From positions 4,487,501 through 4,551,500 of the forward strand of contig NZ_CP125098.1 in NCBI RefSeq assembly GCF_030020805.1: a DNA stretch of 64,000 bases, in the 5' to 3' direction. The translations under genes and the position numbers were made by a program. Source of the DNA: Paenibacillus sp. RC67. Its GTDB lineage: Bacteria > Bacillota > Bacilli > Paenibacillales > NBRC-103111. Below, one piece after another: positions 1 through 8,627 of this stretch (within the stretch, counting starts at the first letter, position 1; each line of letters opens with the position of its first letter). A model generated the notes under the pieces. The model was given only the letters and a program-made list of their open reading frames with translations. It searched no databases and was not told the origin of the DNA.

Positions 1-44
1 CTATGGCGCCGTTGAGTAACCGTCTTTGCATCGCTATCCTCTCC

Positions 45-1700
45 TTAGTCGATATTCAACTGCTGTTTGATAGCAGCAACGATAGACGCGGCAACTTGAT
101 CCTGAAATGCATCTTGGAACATGGCTGCATCCTCGGAACGGTTCGTCAAGAATCCGATTTCCAGAAGCAACGAAGGCATTGTCGTATTTTTAACGACATA
201 GAAATTATTTTGTTTCACTTTGCGATCTGGAAATTGCGTAGATTTCAATAATTGCTCATGCATAATTTTGGCAAACGGCAAGCTTTGATCGGTATAATAA
301 TAGGTTTCAACACCCTCAACTGATTCTTTTCCCGCAGAATTGCCATGGATTGCAACAAATAGATCTGCCTTCATTTCATTAGCAAATGATGCGCGATCCG
401 CCAGTTCGACGAAGGTATCGTCTTTTCTTGTCATGACCGGCTCTATTCGAGATTCCTTCTCCAACAGCTTGTACACTTTTGTACTAAGAGATAGCACGAA
501 GTCTTTCTCATAACGTTTCGTTACGGAAACAGCTCCCGTATCCTTGCCTCCATGTCCAGGATCAATGACGACCTTGAATTGTTCCTTTGCAGGCGACAAA
601 GTCCATACCATCTGGTTTGGTGTCTTTGCTGAAGACAGCTTGAAATCTACTTTTTTAGACAAATCTATTATTATTCTAACGATAGACGATTCTTTTGAAA
701 ATAGCAAATATCGGATTTGCGAGATATTATTTTGATTTCCTTTAATCATGCCTTCGCCTTTATCATTCAACTTCAAGGAAGGATCCAACTGTCCATAAGG
801 AATATCGATTACAATCCGGTTTGGCTCAGAGAGCATGGATACGTTCGGTTTGCTCTCAGCTCCACTCGTCTTTACAACAAACTGATCTCCCTCAAGCGAA
901 ATGGAACGAATGGTCGTGACCGGCTCCTTTCCTTTATCGCCAGGCTTCGTTTGTTGAGATGGCTGCTGATCTCCGGCCGTTTCATTTTTGTTAGGCGAAG
1001 TAACCGTTGAACCTGTGTCTTTACCCGGCGTGCTTGTACTGTTCTTATCTTTGTCAGGTTTGTCTGTCGCCTTATCCGTATTCTTTCCTGTATCCGCTAC
1101 CGACGGCTTCTCAGCAGGCTTATCGTTTGATTTATTTTCCGTAGGTGTCGTAGGCTGCTTTCCTGCTGCGCTATCCCCTATGGACGAATCCTTCTGAATA
1201 GTTCCGGTTCCTGCATCAGGCTTGCTCTCTCCCCCTTCGATTGGGGATGAAACGACTTCTTTGACATCCGCTTCCGGCTGGAATAAAAATACCGAACGCG
1301 TCAGCTCGTCCCAAGTCACCTTAACACCCAACTGCTCACTTACAAAGCGCAGCGGAAGCATCGTATTCCCGTCTACGATGGAAGGCGCTGTTTCCAGCTT
1401 AAAGCTCTTGTTGTTGACCAGAGCATCCTGCTTGTCGATAAACAATTGAATGTTCATGCCTGATTTGTCTACGGTGACTTTGCGATTTTTCTCATCCCAC
1501 TGAACTTTGGCTCCAGTCGATTCCGCGATGATCCGTACCGGAACAACCGTATTTTCTTTAATAATTCGTGGCGCCACTTCCGCAGCCAGCTGCTTTCCGT
1601 TCAAATACAATTGAATCTGTGGAACCGCGGCAAAAACCATCATCGGAAACGCTAACAGAGAAACCAGCAAAAAAGACATCAACGTAGTAACAACTCTCAT
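45..1700 (-). CDS. Secreted N-acetylmuramoyl-L-alanine amidase with stalk and AMIN domains
   Basis: The 551-residue protein should cleave the amide bond between MurNAc and the stem peptide of peptidoglycan outside the cell. A signal peptide covers residues 1-25. A copper-amine-oxidase N-terminal-like stalk domain follows (about 28-142), then a low-complexity T/K/D/P-rich linker (150-262), an AMIN-like beta domain (about 263-370) and an Amidase_3 catalytic domain (375-550). Zinc and catalytic residues are visible: H383 in DPGHGG, E398, H452 in IHGN and E514 in LLLEIGF. The ATG has GAGGTG upstream. The stalk domain is typical of Paenibacillus-type surface proteins. It appears to be a single-gene unit. 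Family is secure; its specific role (sporulation, separation or turnover) is not shown. Confidence 0.93.
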   Translation of the reverse strand: MRVVTTLMSFLLVSLLAFPMMVFAAVPQIQLYLNGKQLAAEVAPRIIKENTVVPVRIIAESTGAKVQWDEKNRKVTVDKSGMNIQLFIDKQDALVNNKSFKLETAPSIVDGNTMLPLRFVSEQLGVKVTWDELTRSVFLFQPEADVKEVVSSPIEGGESKPDAGTGTIQKDSSIGDSAAGKQPTTPTENKSNDKPAEKPSVADTGKNTDKATDKPDKDKNSTSTPGKDTGSTVTSPNKNETAGDQQPSQQTKPGDKGKEPVTTIRSISLEGDQFVVKTSGAESKPNVSMLSEPNRIVIDIPYGQLDPSLKLNDKGEGMIKGNQNNISQIRYLLFSKESSIVRIIIDLSKKVDFKLSSAKTPNQMVWTLSPAKEQFKVVIDPGHGGKDTGAVSVTKRYEKDFVLSLSTKVYKLLEKESRIEPVMTRKDDTFVELADRASFANEMKADLFVAIHGNSAGKESVEGVETYYYTDQSLPFAKIMHEQLLKSTQFPDRKVKQNNFYVVKNTTMPSLLLEIGFLTNRSEDAAMFQDAFQDQVAASIVAAIKQQLNID

Positions 1701-1916
1701 TATACACCTCAGATTATGTATTTTAATTTTGTAATGATATCTACTATTATGACATAAACTATCTCTTAATGGCGAAACTTACCATAAAAATAGACTCAAA
1801 AAATACGAAAAAGTTGCGAAAAATGATAAGTTTCTCTTGAATTTGACCGATATTTTAAGATTATAATGCTTTTACTAGAAAATGCTGTTAATTATTCACG
1901 AACTTACCGACAGGCA

Positions 1917-1966
1917 AACAAAAAAAGCTTAAAGCGCAGACTGATCGCCTGTGCTTAAGCTTTTAT
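1917..1966 (-). terminator. Intrinsic terminator after the FtsH-like gene
   Basis: On the minus strand a long, slightly interrupted hairpin (AAGCTTAAGC paired with GCTTTAAGCTT, with an inner GGCGATC/GACT part) ends in seven T. It lies just past the stop of the FtsH-like gene. The rest of 1701-1975 shows no gene; it is AT-rich and probably holds the amidase promoter. Confidence 0.75.
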
Positions 1967-1975
1967 TTTCATAAC

Positions 1976-3481
1976 CTAGACTGTCTGTAAGCGGGAACTC
2001 TCCAATAGATCACGGAACTGATCCCCTGAGAGAACTTCTTCTTTAACCAAAATATAGAGTGATTGTTCAAACACAATGCGGTGCTGCTCCAGCAGCTCAC
2101 GGGTTCTGCTCGTTAACTGTTCGAGAATAGATGCATTTTCTTTCATCAGTTCTTCTTTCGTAACCATTTGTCTATCCATGATTCCCAAGCCGGTTAATCC
2201 GGAATCCATCATAGTACGTACTAAATGCAAAGCTTGCTCAAAATCGTTGCGCGAGCCGGTGCTGCGTCCGCCATAGAACATTTCTTCCGCTACGGCTCCG
2301 CCAAGAGCAATGATAATTTGCTCCTCCAACTGCTCTTTCGTATACAAATATTGATCCTGCTGCGGATTATGCCTTACATAACCGAGCGCTTTACCGCGAG
2401 GGCTCAATGCAACCTGAGATACCGAACCCGGACGAACCACTTCAGCAGCTATAGCATGTCCCAATTCATGAAGCGCTACCCGATCACGTTCTTCCTTAGT
2501 TGACTCACGATCTGTTTTCTCGCCTATCATCACTTTATCCACCGCTTGGGATAAATGACTTTGACTGATGAGCAGCGATTCTTCACGCATTGCGTAAATG
2601 GCTGCTTCATTCATTACACTTTCAAGCTGTGCGCCGGAAAATTGAAATGTTTCTTCAGCAACCAATTCCAAATTAACTTCCGGTGCCAAAGGTTTATTTT
2701 TGCCGTGGATGTTCAGGATATGCAAGCGGCCCTTTTTGTCCGGCAAATCCACCTCGATATGTCGGTCAAATCTACCAGGGCGAAGAAGCGCGCTATCAAG
2801 CATTTCCTTACGGTTCGTAGCGGCCATTATTAAAATTCGCGGACTTTCCGAAGTATGAATACCGTCCATCTCCGTCAAAAGCTGGTTAAGCGTCTGATCA
2901 TACTCTCTATGCTGACCGCCGTCCCTTTTACCGCCAATAACATCAATTTCGTCAATAAAAACAATGGCGCTCTCCTTATTTTCCTTCACTGCACGATTCC
3001 GAGCTTCCTTGAACATTTCACGGATTCGACTTGCTCCGACCCCGACGTACATTTCTACAAACTCACTACCAGCAGCAGCCATAAAAACTGAATTCGTGTA
3101 ATGTGCAGCTGCTTTTGCCAATAATGTTTTCCCTGTTCCGGGAGGACCTTCGAGCAAAATACCTTTCAAAGGTCGAATCCCAAGCTTGCGGATTTCTTCG
3201 TGCTTAATAAGAAAATCCAATGCTTCCTTTAACTCAGTCTTAGCACGCTGTTGACCGCCTATATCTTCAAAAGTCATATAGCTCGGGGCCTGCTGCCTGC
3301 GTGCTTTACGATCTGATCCACCGAAACCGGCACTGCCGCTGCGCATTTGGTTCATGTAAAATATGGTTCCTAAGATAACGGTCAGGAATACCAATGGAAT
3401 TGCATTAACACCGATGAAAAAGAGAAAAATAATAACAACAGGTATAGCCCCGATAAATATCTCTTTATATATTTTACTCAT
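1976..3481 (-). CDS. Short FtsH-like membrane AAA+ zinc metalloprotease
   Basis: Predicted ATP-dependent membrane protease of 501 residues, clearly shorter than housekeeping FtsH (about 640). Two closely spaced membrane segments occupy residues 8-42, with almost no extracytoplasmic domain between them. The AAA+ module has Walker A GPPGTGKT (112-119), Walker B IVFIDEID and the SRH segment RPGRFDRH. The M41 peptidase part has HELGH near residue 340, where FtsH usually reads HEAGH, and a downstream SRNDFEQA segment with the expected third zinc ligand. The missing periplasmic loop suggests a specialised paralogue rather than the essential FtsH. It overlaps the upstream small gene by 8 nt, so the two are probably co-translated. 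Substrates cannot be read from sequence. Confidence 0.88.
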   Translation of the reverse strand: MSKIYKEIFIGAIPVVIIFLFFIGVNAIPLVFLTVILGTIFYMNQMRSGSAGFGGSDRKARRQQAPSYMTFEDIGGQQRAKTELKEALDFLIKHEEIRKLGIRPLKGILLEGPPGTGKTLLAKAAAHYTNSVFMAAAGSEFVEMYVGVGASRIREMFKEARNRAVKENKESAIVFIDEIDVIGGKRDGGQHREYDQTLNQLLTEMDGIHTSESPRILIMAATNRKEMLDSALLRPGRFDRHIEVDLPDKKGRLHILNIHGKNKPLAPEVNLELVAEETFQFSGAQLESVMNEAAIYAMREESLLISQSHLSQAVDKVMIGEKTDRESTKEERDRVALHELGHAIAAEVVRPGSVSQVALSPRGKALGYVRHNPQQDQYLYTKEQLEEQIIIALGGAVAEEMFYGGRSTGSRNDFEQALHLVRTMMDSGLTGLGIMDRQMVTKEELMKENASILEQLTSRTRELLEQHRIVFEQSLYILVKEEVLSGDQFRDLLESSRLQTV

Positions 3482-4007
3482 TCGGCCACACCCCCATTTT
3501 CTCTGGAGTTCGAGGCAGCATCACATATTTGCTTTTATCACCATCTGTCATTGTTATAAAAACGAATTTATCGTTCATTTCGGTAGAAATCTTCATGCCT
3601 GACGACGCATCTACACGAGACTGAAGCGTAGTTGGAATTTGGGCATAATGCTTTGTTTCCATAGCTTGAGCCACATCAAATAAAGCCGACGACCACCATT
3701 GATCCAACTCCTGGGACGAATCATTCGAAACTTTAAGCTTCAAAGCTTTTTTTCCTAATATAGCGGAACCTTTGCTCTGGATATTATCATACACCTCACG
3801 CATGCTGGTACCAGGTTGGAGCTTCAGCTCGATTTCAGCATCATTGGTATTTATTTTGGTATTCACCAGTTCCACACCTGGCGTAGATTCAACGATACTA
3901 GCCAATGGATTCTCCATAGCAAAGCTTTGATATGCAAACCAACCGCCAAATAACACGGTAGCTGAAATAGCAACACTCAATATAACAGGTAAGAGACGCA
4001 ACTTCAT
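3474..4007 (-). CDS. Membrane-anchored protein of unknown function, partner of FtsH-like protease
   Basis: A 177-residue protein that I do not recognise. It starts with a hydrophobic stretch (about 5-30) that fits an uncleaved signal anchor. A soluble, probably extracytoplasmic domain follows, with alternating charged and hydrophobic residues and no cysteines. The ATG is preceded by AAGGGGG. Its last 8 nt overlap the start of the FtsH-like protease, which suggests translational coupling and a shared task, for example as adaptor or substrate. That function is inference only. Confidence 0.75.
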   Translation of the reverse strand: MKLRLLPVILSVAISATVLFGGWFAYQSFAMENPLASIVESTPGVELVNTKINTNDAEIELKLQPGTSMREVYDNIQSKGSAILGKKALKLKVSNDSSQELDQWWSSALFDVAQAMETKHYAQIPTTLQSRVDASSGMKISTEMNDKFVFITMTDGDKSKYVMLPRTPEKMGVWPNE

Positions 4008-4187
4008 AAGCCGACGTCCCCCTTTCTAAGTTGATATATCAAAAAGTATACGTTGAGTATATCACATAATATATCATTCAGTCCGATGTAATGTGTGGTA
4101 ATGCTCCCTATTTGTCTCCAAATAAAAAAAGAAGCCTTAACTGACTCCTTGAATTAGATTCAAGAAACCAGCGCTAGCTCCATGTTT

Positions 4188-4679
4188 TTATTGAATACTT
4201 AAACGCCATGTATCCAAATAAGCCCCATCATTGAAAGAATAATAATCGTAGTAATACTTTTCACTTCCCGTTTCATCGGCCGGCAGCTTGTACATGGATT
4301 CCCAGATTAACTTGCCGCCCAACACTCCTGGCATCGTTCTAAGTATATCCGCATTGGCATGCTTGGCTTGAACCAGAGAATCGACCTTATCTTCCGACAC
4401 ACCGTCAGCAGCCATCTGAGAAAATATTTCATCTTCCCCGACCCAAACAATGACCTGCTGCCCGATCTTATCTTCTCCATAAATCACTGTATAGGACTTA
4501 TCTCCGACGAACCGTTCCACTTTCACGGCTTTTGTTAACAACGTTTTTTGATATGCCGTTTGCACTGCGCTTCGTTGGATTTTCCATTCATCCTCTTGTA
4601 CCGCGTTTATGAACCGGCCTCCAAAAAACAAAATAAGTGCAACTGCGGCTATCGCTACAATTGTTATTTTGATTTTCAT
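4188..4679 (-). CDS. ypmB: TseB/YpmB-like cell-wall elongation regulator (DUF5590)
   Basis: A 163-residue bitopic protein with an N-terminal membrane anchor (about 4-24) and an extracytoplasmic domain of the DUF5590/PepSY-like kind. In B. subtilis YpmB (TseB) affects cell elongation together with PBP2A; this is family knowledge. The start has GGAGG nine bases upstream. It lies in the same neighbourhood as B. subtilis ypmB (downstream of the pan-dinG block), although here mtaD separates it from the other genes. Identification rests on length, topology and synteny as much as residues. Confidence 0.75.
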   Translation of the reverse strand: MKIKITIVAIAAVALILFFGGRFINAVQEDEWKIQRSAVQTAYQKTLLTKAVKVERFVGDKSYTVIYGEDKIGQQVIVWVGEDEIFSQMAADGVSEDKVDSLVQAKHANADILRTMPGVLGGKLIWESMYKLPADETGSEKYYYDYYSFNDGAYLDTWRLSIQ

Positions 4680-4720
4680 GGGGGAAATCCTCCTACAAAA
4701 CTTATACTTAAGCTATTTCA

Positions 4721-6022
4721 TTACTCTCCTGTCAGTCTTTCAAAGCAGCGTTGCGCTTCATAGAGCACTTTCTCTTCATCTAAGGTAAGGCATTCGCCGT
4801 TCTTGACAAGCATTTGTCCATCAACCCACACATCTGCTACATCTTTGGCAGAAGCAGAGTATATCACATGAGAGATATAGTTGGTTTTCGGGAAAAAGTG
4901 CGGTTGGTTTATGTTCAAGGAGATGAAATCCGCTTTCATGCCCGGTTGAAGAGCTCCTACATTATCCAGCCAGATGGATTGAGCGCCTTCGATTGTCCCC
5001 ATTCGGATAGCAGCTTCTGCCGGAACGGCAACAGGGTCTCCCGTTACTGCTTTATGAATCAATGCAGCCAATCGCATTTCCTCGAACATATCCAAGTTGT
5101 TATTGCTTGCAGCTCCGTCTGTTCCAAGTGATACTTTAACGCCCTGCTTCAATAATTCAGGGACTCTCGCTACACCGCTTGCCAGCTTCAGGTTACTTCC
5201 CGGATTATGTGAAACTCTTACATCATATTTTTTCAATATCTGAATCTCTTCATCAGTCAAATGGACTGCATGAGCAACCAAAGAAGGTCTAGAGAACAAA
5301 CCCAGCTTCTCGAGATGAGCCACCGGTCTCGTACCGTATTGATCAACATTGTCTTGAACTTCACGTGCAGTTTCCGACATATGAGTGTGCAGAGGCAGAT
5401 TCAAATCATGAGCAGCTTGGACAATACGCTCAATATAATCAGGAGGACAAGTGTACGGTGCATGAGGAGACATCATCGTTGTGATGCGACCTCCAGCCTT
5501 CCCATGCCAGTCACGAGCAAATTGCGTTGCTTCCTTCAGCTTGGCATCTTGAACCTCAGGAGGACAAAGTCCGATTACCCCACGAGTAAGACAAGCACGC
5601 ATACCGCTTTCTTCAACTGCTTGCGCTACCTCGTTCATGTGATCGTACATATCGACGAAGGTTGTTGTTCCCCCCTTGATCATTTCAAGGATGGATAACT
5701 GAGTTCCCCACTTCACATCATGGGCAGTAAACTTGCCTTCGATTGGCCACATTTTCTCCTGAAGCCACACTTGAAGCGCCAGATCGTCCCCATAGCCGCG
5801 AAGGAGTGACATAGCTGCATGACAATGTGTATTGACCAATCCAGGCATGTACAGCTTGTCTTTGCCGTTAATTTGTACATCATATGTCTCAAGCGGCTGC
5901 GGCGCTTTTTCACCTATATATGTAATTAGATTATCTTCCAATACCATGCAGCCTTGAATTACGGGCTTCTCACTATTCAAAGTAATGAACGTTCCATTTG
6001 TAATAATCGTCGTTTTTTTCAT
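4721..6022 (-). CDS. mtaD: 5'-methylthioadenosine/S-adenosylhomocysteine deaminase (amidohydrolase)
   Basis: A cytoplasmic amidohydrolase of 433 residues from the chosen start. It should deaminate MTA and SAH to the inosine derivatives in purine and methionine salvage. Metal-site motifs are visible: NTHCHAAMSLLRG near the N-terminus, later HTHMSET and HAVHL, and GTDGAASNN near the C-terminus. The reading frame is open up to 6055, but the ATG at 6022 has AAGGAT with good spacing and matches the usual N-terminus (MKKTTIITNG), so the longer form is less likely. Related enzymes such as guanine deaminase or TrzA-like hydrolases share the fold; MTA/SAH is the most common assignment for this branch. 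Confidence 0.85.
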   Translation of the reverse strand: MKKTTIITNGTFITLNSEKPVIQGCMVLEDNLITYIGEKAPQPLETYDVQINGKDKLYMPGLVNTHCHAAMSLLRGYGDDLALQVWLQEKMWPIEGKFTAHDVKWGTQLSILEMIKGGTTTFVDMYDHMNEVAQAVEESGMRACLTRGVIGLCPPEVQDAKLKEATQFARDWHGKAGGRITTMMSPHAPYTCPPDYIERIVQAAHDLNLPLHTHMSETAREVQDNVDQYGTRPVAHLEKLGLFSRPSLVAHAVHLTDEEIQILKKYDVRVSHNPGSNLKLASGVARVPELLKQGVKVSLGTDGAASNNNLDMFEEMRLAALIHKAVTGDPVAVPAEAAIRMGTIEGAQSIWLDNVGALQPGMKADFISLNINQPHFFPKTNYISHVIYSASAKDVADVWVDGQMLVKNGECLTLDEEKVLYEAQRCFERLTGE

Positions 6023-6287
6023 TATCACCTTATCCTTTCGAACAAATAGCATCACTCTTCACTGTACAACTTCATGGTATATAAATCAAGCAGCTTCGTC
6101 CTCCCAGTTTGTTGTGACAACATAATAACAGATTCATGAACATATTCTGATTTGGATAAACTATGATTGCAAAGCATTAGTGTGTTGTGTTATTTTTATT
6201 TTTGTGTGAAATTTATCGCTTTTTTTCTACATAATTTGCGTTAGAATGTTAATTTTTTATTAAGATACATTTTGAGGAGGCTCTTTC

Positions 6288-6908
6288 ATGCTTTTTGCTA
6301 AGAAGAACGACATCGATTTTTTGCTCTTGCTGATTAAAGCATCAGAGAACACGCTTCACGCGGCGCAAATATTCCGCAATGCCGTCATGGGAGATCAACC
6401 GCCTGCAGCATTCTGTCCTCAGTTGAAGGATTTGGAAAACAATGGAGATCAAATCACCCACCAAATCTTTAAAGGATTGAACAAAGTTTTTATTACTCCC
6501 TTGGAACGGGAAGACATTATGGAGCTTGCCTCGAAGGTAGATGATGTTATTGACGGGATTGAAGCGAGTATCGCCCGGTTTGATTATTTGAACATAAATA
6601 CAAGCGATAACTATATGAGGGAATTCTCAGCGGTCCTCGTGGATAGCTGCCAGCATATTCTGGACTCCTTCAAGCTGTTATCCAAAAAGAAATATATGCA
6701 AATTACTGAACATACCGTACAAATCAACAGCTTGGAAAATGAAGCAGACCGACTAATGCGTGAAGGCATTCGCGAAATCTTCATGAATCCGAAGGATCCT
6801 TACCATGATTTTAAATTGAAGGAGCTGTACGAGCGGCTCGAACAAACAACGGATGCCTGTGAAGACGTAGCGAATATTTTGGAAAGCGTCGTATTGCGTT
6901 ATTCGTAA
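6288..6908 (+). CDS. ykaA: DUF47 (PhoU-like) phosphate transport regulator
   Basis: A 206-residue, all-helical cytoplasmic protein of the DUF47/PhoU-like family. Members usually sit directly upstream of a PiT permease and are thought to control its activity. The sequence has the family's acidic helices, such as EREDIMELASKVDDV and YERLEQTTDACEDVAN. AGGAGG lies just upstream of the ATG. It is one of only three plus-strand genes in the window and is followed after 27 nt by pit, so the two form an operon. The divergent region 6023-6287 is AT-rich and must hold promoters for both directions; I could not single out a convincing Pho box. Confidence 0.9.
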   Translation: MLFAKKNDIDFLLLLIKASENTLHAAQIFRNAVMGDQPPAAFCPQLKDLENNGDQITHQIFKGLNKVFITPLEREDIMELASKVDDVIDGIEASIARFDYLNINTSDNYMREFSAVLVDSCQHILDSFKLLSKKKYMQITEHTVQINSLENEADRLMREGIREIFMNPKDPYHDFKLKELYERLEQTTDACEDVANILESVVLRYS

Positions 6909-6935
6909 GCTGTTCGAACTCGGTAGGAGGTCATT

Positions 6936-7937
6936 ATGTTAACCCTATTAATCATCATTGTTGCGCTAGCCCTTCTGTTTGACTTCATCAACGGCTTTCA
7001 TGATACAGCTAATGCTATCGCAACATCGATATCAACCAAAGCGTTGTCGCCCAAGTTCGCTATATTTTACGCAGCTACATTAAATTTTGTCGGTGCTATC
7101 TATTCATCTGAAGTTGCAAAAACAGTCGGCGGCAAAGTAGCAAACCCAGCCACTATAGATAATGGTGTTCAAATAGTTATCGCCGCTTTAATCACAGCCA
7201 TTATTTGGAATCTCATCACTTGGTATTATGCCATCCCTTCATCATCCTCACATACGTTGATCGGCGCACTGGCCGGTGCCGTTATTGCAGGTGCTGGCGC
7301 ATCTTCTGTCAATTGGAGCGGTTTTAAAGAAATTATTATCATCTTAGTTGCTTCTCCTATCGTCGCTTTTTTAACAGGATTTATCATCATGTGGATTATC
7401 CGTCAGCTCATTTTTGCCAGCGGCAACCACTCCAGATCCAAGCTGAATCGAATGTTCCGTTTTTTTCAAATTTTCTCAGCGGGTCTGCTTTCACTGTCCC
7501 ATGGCGGTAACGATGCTCAAAAAGCAATGGGTATTATCGTATTCGGTATGGTTACTCTAGGATATCAAACTACATTGGACGTGCCTTTATGGGTTAAATT
7601 GTGCGCGGCTACCGCTATGGGCTTGGGTACATCGATCGGTGGTTGGAAAATTATTAAGACGATGAGTAAAAAGCTTATTAAGATCGAGCCTATCAACGGT
7701 TTTGCATCGGACTTAAACTCTTCTATCGTCATTCAAGTCTCTACAGCCATGGGGATGCCATTATCCACTACGCATGTTATCTCATCATCGATTATTGGTA
7801 CCGGTGCAGTTATGAGGTTCTATGATGTGAAATGGGCAACGGTTACGAAAATGGTTATGACATGGATTATTACGATTCCTATCAGTATGGTATTGTCTTT
7901 CTTAATTTACAAAATCGTATTCCATCTGACTACATAA
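6936..7937 (+). CDS. pit: Low-affinity inorganic phosphate transporter (PiT family)
   Basis: A 333-residue polytopic membrane protein with about ten hydrophobic segments. It imports phosphate, probably as a metal-phosphate complex driven by the proton gradient. Both signature repeats of the Pho-4 fold are present: FINGFHDTANAIA near the N-terminus and SHGGNDAQKAMG in the second half. GTAGGAGG precedes the ATG. It is transcribed with the DUF47 gene upstream and ends at a strong terminator shared with the convergent rex gene. Confidence 0.95.
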   Translation: MLTLLIIIVALALLFDFINGFHDTANAIATSISTKALSPKFAIFYAATLNFVGAIYSSEVAKTVGGKVANPATIDNGVQIVIAALITAIIWNLITWYYAIPSSSSHTLIGALAGAVIAGAGASSVNWSGFKEIIIILVASPIVAFLTGFIIMWIIRQLIFASGNHSRSKLNRMFRFFQIFSAGLLSLSHGGNDAQKAMGIIVFGMVTLGYQTTLDVPLWVKLCAATAMGLGTSIGGWKIIKTMSKKLIKIEPINGFASDLNSSIVIQVSTAMGMPLSTTHVISSSIIGTGAVMRFYDVKWATVTKMVMTWIITIPISMVLSFLIYKIVFHLTT

Positions 7938-7950
7938 TGAACATATAACA

Positions 7951-7980
7951 AAAAAGCCTACAGCGGTGTAGGCTTTTTTT
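7951..7980. terminator. Bidirectional intrinsic terminator between pit and rex
   Basis: A stem GCCTACA/TGTAGGC with a short loop is flanked by an A-run on the left and eight T on the right. It can end pit (plus) and probably also rex (minus). Confidence 0.85.
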
Positions 7981-8005
7981 ATTTCTGCTATTCTTTAAGC
8001 TGCGA

Positions 8006-8627
8006 TTAATCCAAATAGTAGGCCAAGCTTTGCAGTTCAGTCGTAAAATCAGCATGATGTACACGGATTTCATTGGGCACCTTGATTATAATCGGCGCAA
8101 AATTCAAGATAGCCTCTACGCCCGCTTCCACGAACTGATTCGCAACATTTTGCGCCTCTGCTGCCGGAACCGTAATAATACCTATCCGAACATGAAGCGC
8201 TTGAATGCTCTCTTGCAGCTCAGCCATAGGTTTTACCTTCAAATTATTGATGGATTCACCTATCTTAGGCCCATGTGCGTCAAAGACAGCTACAATTTTC
8301 ATGTTATCTTTAAGATACGCGTTATAGTTACACAAGGCTCTTCCTAAATTTCCAGCACCGACAAGCGCTACGGGAATAACTTTATCCAGCTTTAAAATCT
8401 GGCGTATTTTTTCGATCAAATAAGCGACATCATAACCAATGCCTTTTTTACCGAACTCTCCGAAATAGGCTAGATCTTTACGAATCTGTGCAGGATTTAG
8501 GTCAAGCTTTTGCCCCAGATCCTGCGAAGATACGGTATGGACGCTTTTCTTGTTCAACTCGTTAAGAAACCGTAAATAAATGGGTAGTCTTCGAACTACC
8601 GCTTCGGATATTTTTTAAAGTTTTCAT
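8006..8627 (-). CDS. rex: Redox-sensing repressor Rex, 5' end out of frame in this sequence
   Basis: Rex binds NADH/NAD+ through a Rossmann domain and represses fermentation and respiration genes when NADH is low. The continuous frame (8006-8557) encodes the end of the winged helix (TVSSQDLG), the FGKKGIGY linker, the GAGNLGRA nucleotide loop and the C-terminal swap helix. The normal first helix (ISEAVVRRLPIYLRF) is encoded directly upstream in the same frame, but an in-frame TAA precedes it. The expected ATG at 8627 overlaps the dinG stop (ATGA) and is one base out of phase. Removing one A from the A6 run at 8611-8616 gives a normal protein of about 206 residues beginning MKTLKISEAV. So this is a +1-base homopolymer frameshift, either a sequence error or a real defect. 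Confidence 0.85.

Noticed and set aside
1836..1870. Plus-strand TTGACC and TATAAT as a promoter
   Set aside because: The spacer is only about 13 bp and no plus-strand gene follows.
4120..4180. Terminator before the ypmB/TseB stop region
   Set aside because: There is a T7 run on the minus strand and a small CTTGAAT/ATTCAAG stem, but they are too far apart to call a terminator with confidence.
8611..8617. AAAAAAT in rex as a programmed -1 slippery site
   Set aside because: The Rex frame is +1 relative to the ATG frame, so a -1 shift would not produce Rex. No stimulatory stem is evident after it.
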